Positions 62,867 through 64,000 of a stretch of 64,000 nucleotides of DNA are shown here, piece by piece; the stretch's first letter is position 1, and each line of letters opens with the position of its first letter. Position numbers and translations under genes: made by a program. Source of the DNA: Methylobacterium mesophilicum SR1.6/6. Lineage in GTDB: Bacteria > Pseudomonadota > Alphaproteobacteria > Rhizobiales > Beijerinckiaceae. Below the pieces are notes generated by a model. That model did no database searches, was not told the origin of the DNA, and saw only the letters and a program-made list of their open reading frames with translations. The stretch covers positions 1,185,612-1,249,611 of the forward strand of contig NZ_CP043538.1 in NCBI RefSeq assembly GCF_000364445.2. The letters run 5' to 3'.

Positions 62867-63184
62867 ATGGCGAATGCAAGTCGGCACAAGGTCGGCCCGG
62901 GTGCTCAGGGCAAGGGCGATGGGACCGGTGCCATGTCGGAGCTGCCCGAGGGCGTGCTGCCGGAGAACATGGTCCTGAGCAACCGTGACAAGTCCCGCCA
63001 CACCGACGAGCGCGGACTCGACAGCAAGAACGTCCAAACGGAGCAGTATCAGGACCACGCCGGCAATCGACAGGTCTCGGCAGAGGGCGTTCTGGACGCG
63101 ACCGGCAACACCAGCGGGCTCGCCAATCCGCAAACGGACGAGTCCGGCGAACAGAGCAGCCTCAGGAAGCAGCAGGGTTCGTAA
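62867..63184 (+). CDS. Hydrophilic hypothetical protein
   Basis: A 105-residue polar protein (ELPEGVLPENMVLSNRDKSR, then GLDSKNVQTEQYQDHAGNRQ) without hydrophobic core. It resembles desiccation- or stress-related disordered proteins in composition. A GGAG site lies about ten bases before the ATG. It follows the 60-residue protein by 69 bases and may share its promoter. Confidence 0.6.
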   Translation: MANASRHKVGPGAQGKGDGTGAMSELPEGVLPENMVLSNRDKSRHTDERGLDSKNVQTEQYQDHAGNRQVSAEGVLDATGNTSGLANPQTDESGEQSSLRKQQGS

Positions 63185-63285
63185 GCCGTCCGCCGCGGGG
63201 TCGTTCGTGACCGGCGGGTCTTCTCGCCGCGACGGCCCCGCCTTTCATCTTCGACGGCGTGTGAACCCGGACCAGGAGTCGGAGG

Positions 63286-63484
63286 ATGCTGCGAACGACA
63301 TCGCTCGCGCTGGCGCTCGTGGCGGCGGCGACCGCTGCGGCCGACGCGCAGGCCGTGAACCCCACGCCGGGGACCGAGGCCGCACAGACCAACGGCCTCC
63401 TCCGGCGCGCCGGCCTGGATCCTCGTCGGCATCATCGTCGCCTTCGCGGTGCTCTACGCGCTCCGCGCGCGGCGGCGTCGGTAG
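63286..63484 (+). pseudogene. Frameshifted small membrane protein
   Basis: From the ATG at 63286 the frame gives a signal-like helix (MLRTTSLALALVAAATAAAD) and PTPGTEAAQT. A shift near 63395 joins it to PAWILVGIIVAFAVLYALRA and RRRR, ending at the TAG at 63482-63484. The second part is plainly a membrane helix with a basic end, and has no start codon of its own after the previous in-frame stop. The unshifted frame continues to 63576 as nonsense-like basic sequence. It is a one-base indel, a sequencing error, or programmed slippage in a C-rich run. Confidence 0.6.
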
Positions 63485-63678
63485 AGGTCACATCGCGGGG
63501 CCGCGCGTTCCGCGGCGCTCTTCGCGCCTACGTGAGCGGAGGGCCGCTGGAAAGTAATCCTGATCGCCCGTACTGATCCCTAGGCATTTCCTGCAGACGT
63601 TCGCCGCCAGGGCCTTGAGGCGCGCGAACAGTACCGACGCGTCGGCATCCGTCTGCGGTATGTCGGGTTTTGAAGGGA

Positions 63679-63726
63679 TGGCTCCCCGAGCAGGACTCGA
63701 ACCTGCGACAAGGCGATTAACAGTCG
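63679..63726 (-). tRNA. 3' half of tRNA-Asn (GTT), probable att site
   Basis: On the minus strand the 3' half of a tRNA-Asn is present: the anticodon loop region CGACTGTTAATCG with GTT, the T arm GCAGG/CCTGC around TTCGAGT, the acceptor strand TCGGGGA, discriminator G and CCA. The 5' half (D arm and acceptor TCCCCGA) is absent; the sequence past 63726 does not fold as tRNA. Half tRNAs like this are left where an integrase-mediated element has entered a tRNA 3' end. Confidence is in the fragment, not in tRNA function. Confidence 0.8.
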
Positions 63727-63819
63727 GGGCGATGTCCTTGATCTGAAAGGATAGCGTTACCGGCCGCCGCTCTTTGGCGGCTCACGATATCGGGTTCGGT
63801 TTCCGTCGCATCCGCCGCG

Positions 63820-64000
63820 CTAATGGCTCTGCTTCTGATAGTCCACGAAGGCCGCCATGGCCTCGCAGACGTAGCCTGACACACGCTCCGCTTCCTCCTG
63901 TGGGAACGGCGAGGCGCCGTTCCGATCCAGCAGCACGCCGACGGCCGACTGGTTGCCAGGTAGCATATTCTCCGGCGCCATAACAAACGACCAGTCAGGG
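63820..64000 (-). CDS. Unknown protein, C-terminal part, runs off the window
   Basis: A minus-strand frame open to the window edge, ending in TAG at 63822-63820. The visible 59 residues read PDWSFVMAPENMLPGNQSAV, then GVLLDRNGASPFPQEEAERV, and SGYVCEAMAAFVDYQKQSH. An ATG at 63981 could be the start of a short form. It is well ordered and protein-like, with no family recognised. It lies just beyond the half tRNA, so it may be the first gene of an integrated element. Confidence 0.5.
   Translation of the reverse strand, partial: PDWSFVMAPENMLPGNQSAVGVLLDRNGASPFPQEEAERVSGYVCEAMAAFVDYQKQSH

Noticed and set aside
1..64000. CRISPR array, rRNA operon, intact insertion sequence or prophage
   Set aside because: No regular spacer-repeat pattern, rRNA sequence, transposase or phage structural gene was seen.

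Overview
The window is high-GC (roughly 70%) DNA from an alphaproteobacterium. Gene content and order point to the Rhizobiales, most likely a Methylobacterium-like organism. The gene order rpsA-sppA-ihfB-lapA beside trpF is seen in that order of bacteria, and many of the small lineage-restricted proteins look like those of Methylobacterium. The assignment is inference from recognised families; no database was searched.

Layout. 1-6.1 kb: a minus-strand cluster of MoxR ATPase, DUF58, DUF4381, two von Willebrand (VWA) membrane proteins, a TPR protein and the start of a BatD-like protein. Its gaps hold palindromic repeats and 15-bp tandem arrays. 6.4-24.4 kb: mostly core genes, namely an MgtC-like protein, two enzymes of unknown substrate (an SDR and an NlpC/P60), ispH, thrB, rnhA, zwf, ftsK, mtnA, a double MaoC protein, ychF, a VapBC-type toxin-antitoxin pair, pth and an FUSC-family membrane protein. 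24.8-38.7 kb: an accessory stretch between tRNA-Arg(TCT) and tRNA-Pro(GGG). It is filled with small orphan and secreted proteins, a stand-alone receiver protein, a manganese catalase, several broken genes, candidate CtrA and EcfG sites and a candidate small RNA.

38.8-57.5 kb: a glycosyltransferase, a rhodanese, a two-gene RND efflux operon, plsC, a DUF2125 protein, trpF, the lapA-ihfB-sppA-rpsA block, a Crp/Fnr regulator, a transglutaminase-like protein and serA. 57.5-63.5 kb: small orphan proteins, an FMN reductase and a general-stress-type SDR group. At 63.68 kb there is only the 3' half of a tRNA-Asn, followed by an open reading frame running off the window. This is what one end of an element integrated into a tRNA gene would leave.

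How the parts fit. The MoxR cluster is a chaperone-plus-VWA assembly system of the Bat type. ispH, thrB, trpF, serA, zwf and mtnA are independent housekeeping metabolic genes. The accessory stretch reads as a region of turnover, where intact small envelope or secreted proteins sit among decayed relatives. I found no CRISPR array, rRNA operon, intact insertion sequence or prophage, and no clear new multi-gene system. The points most worth following are the toxin gene without a usual start codon, the symmetric EcfG-like promoter, the CCTCCC-motif small RNA candidate, the inverted-repeat element family and the half tRNA.
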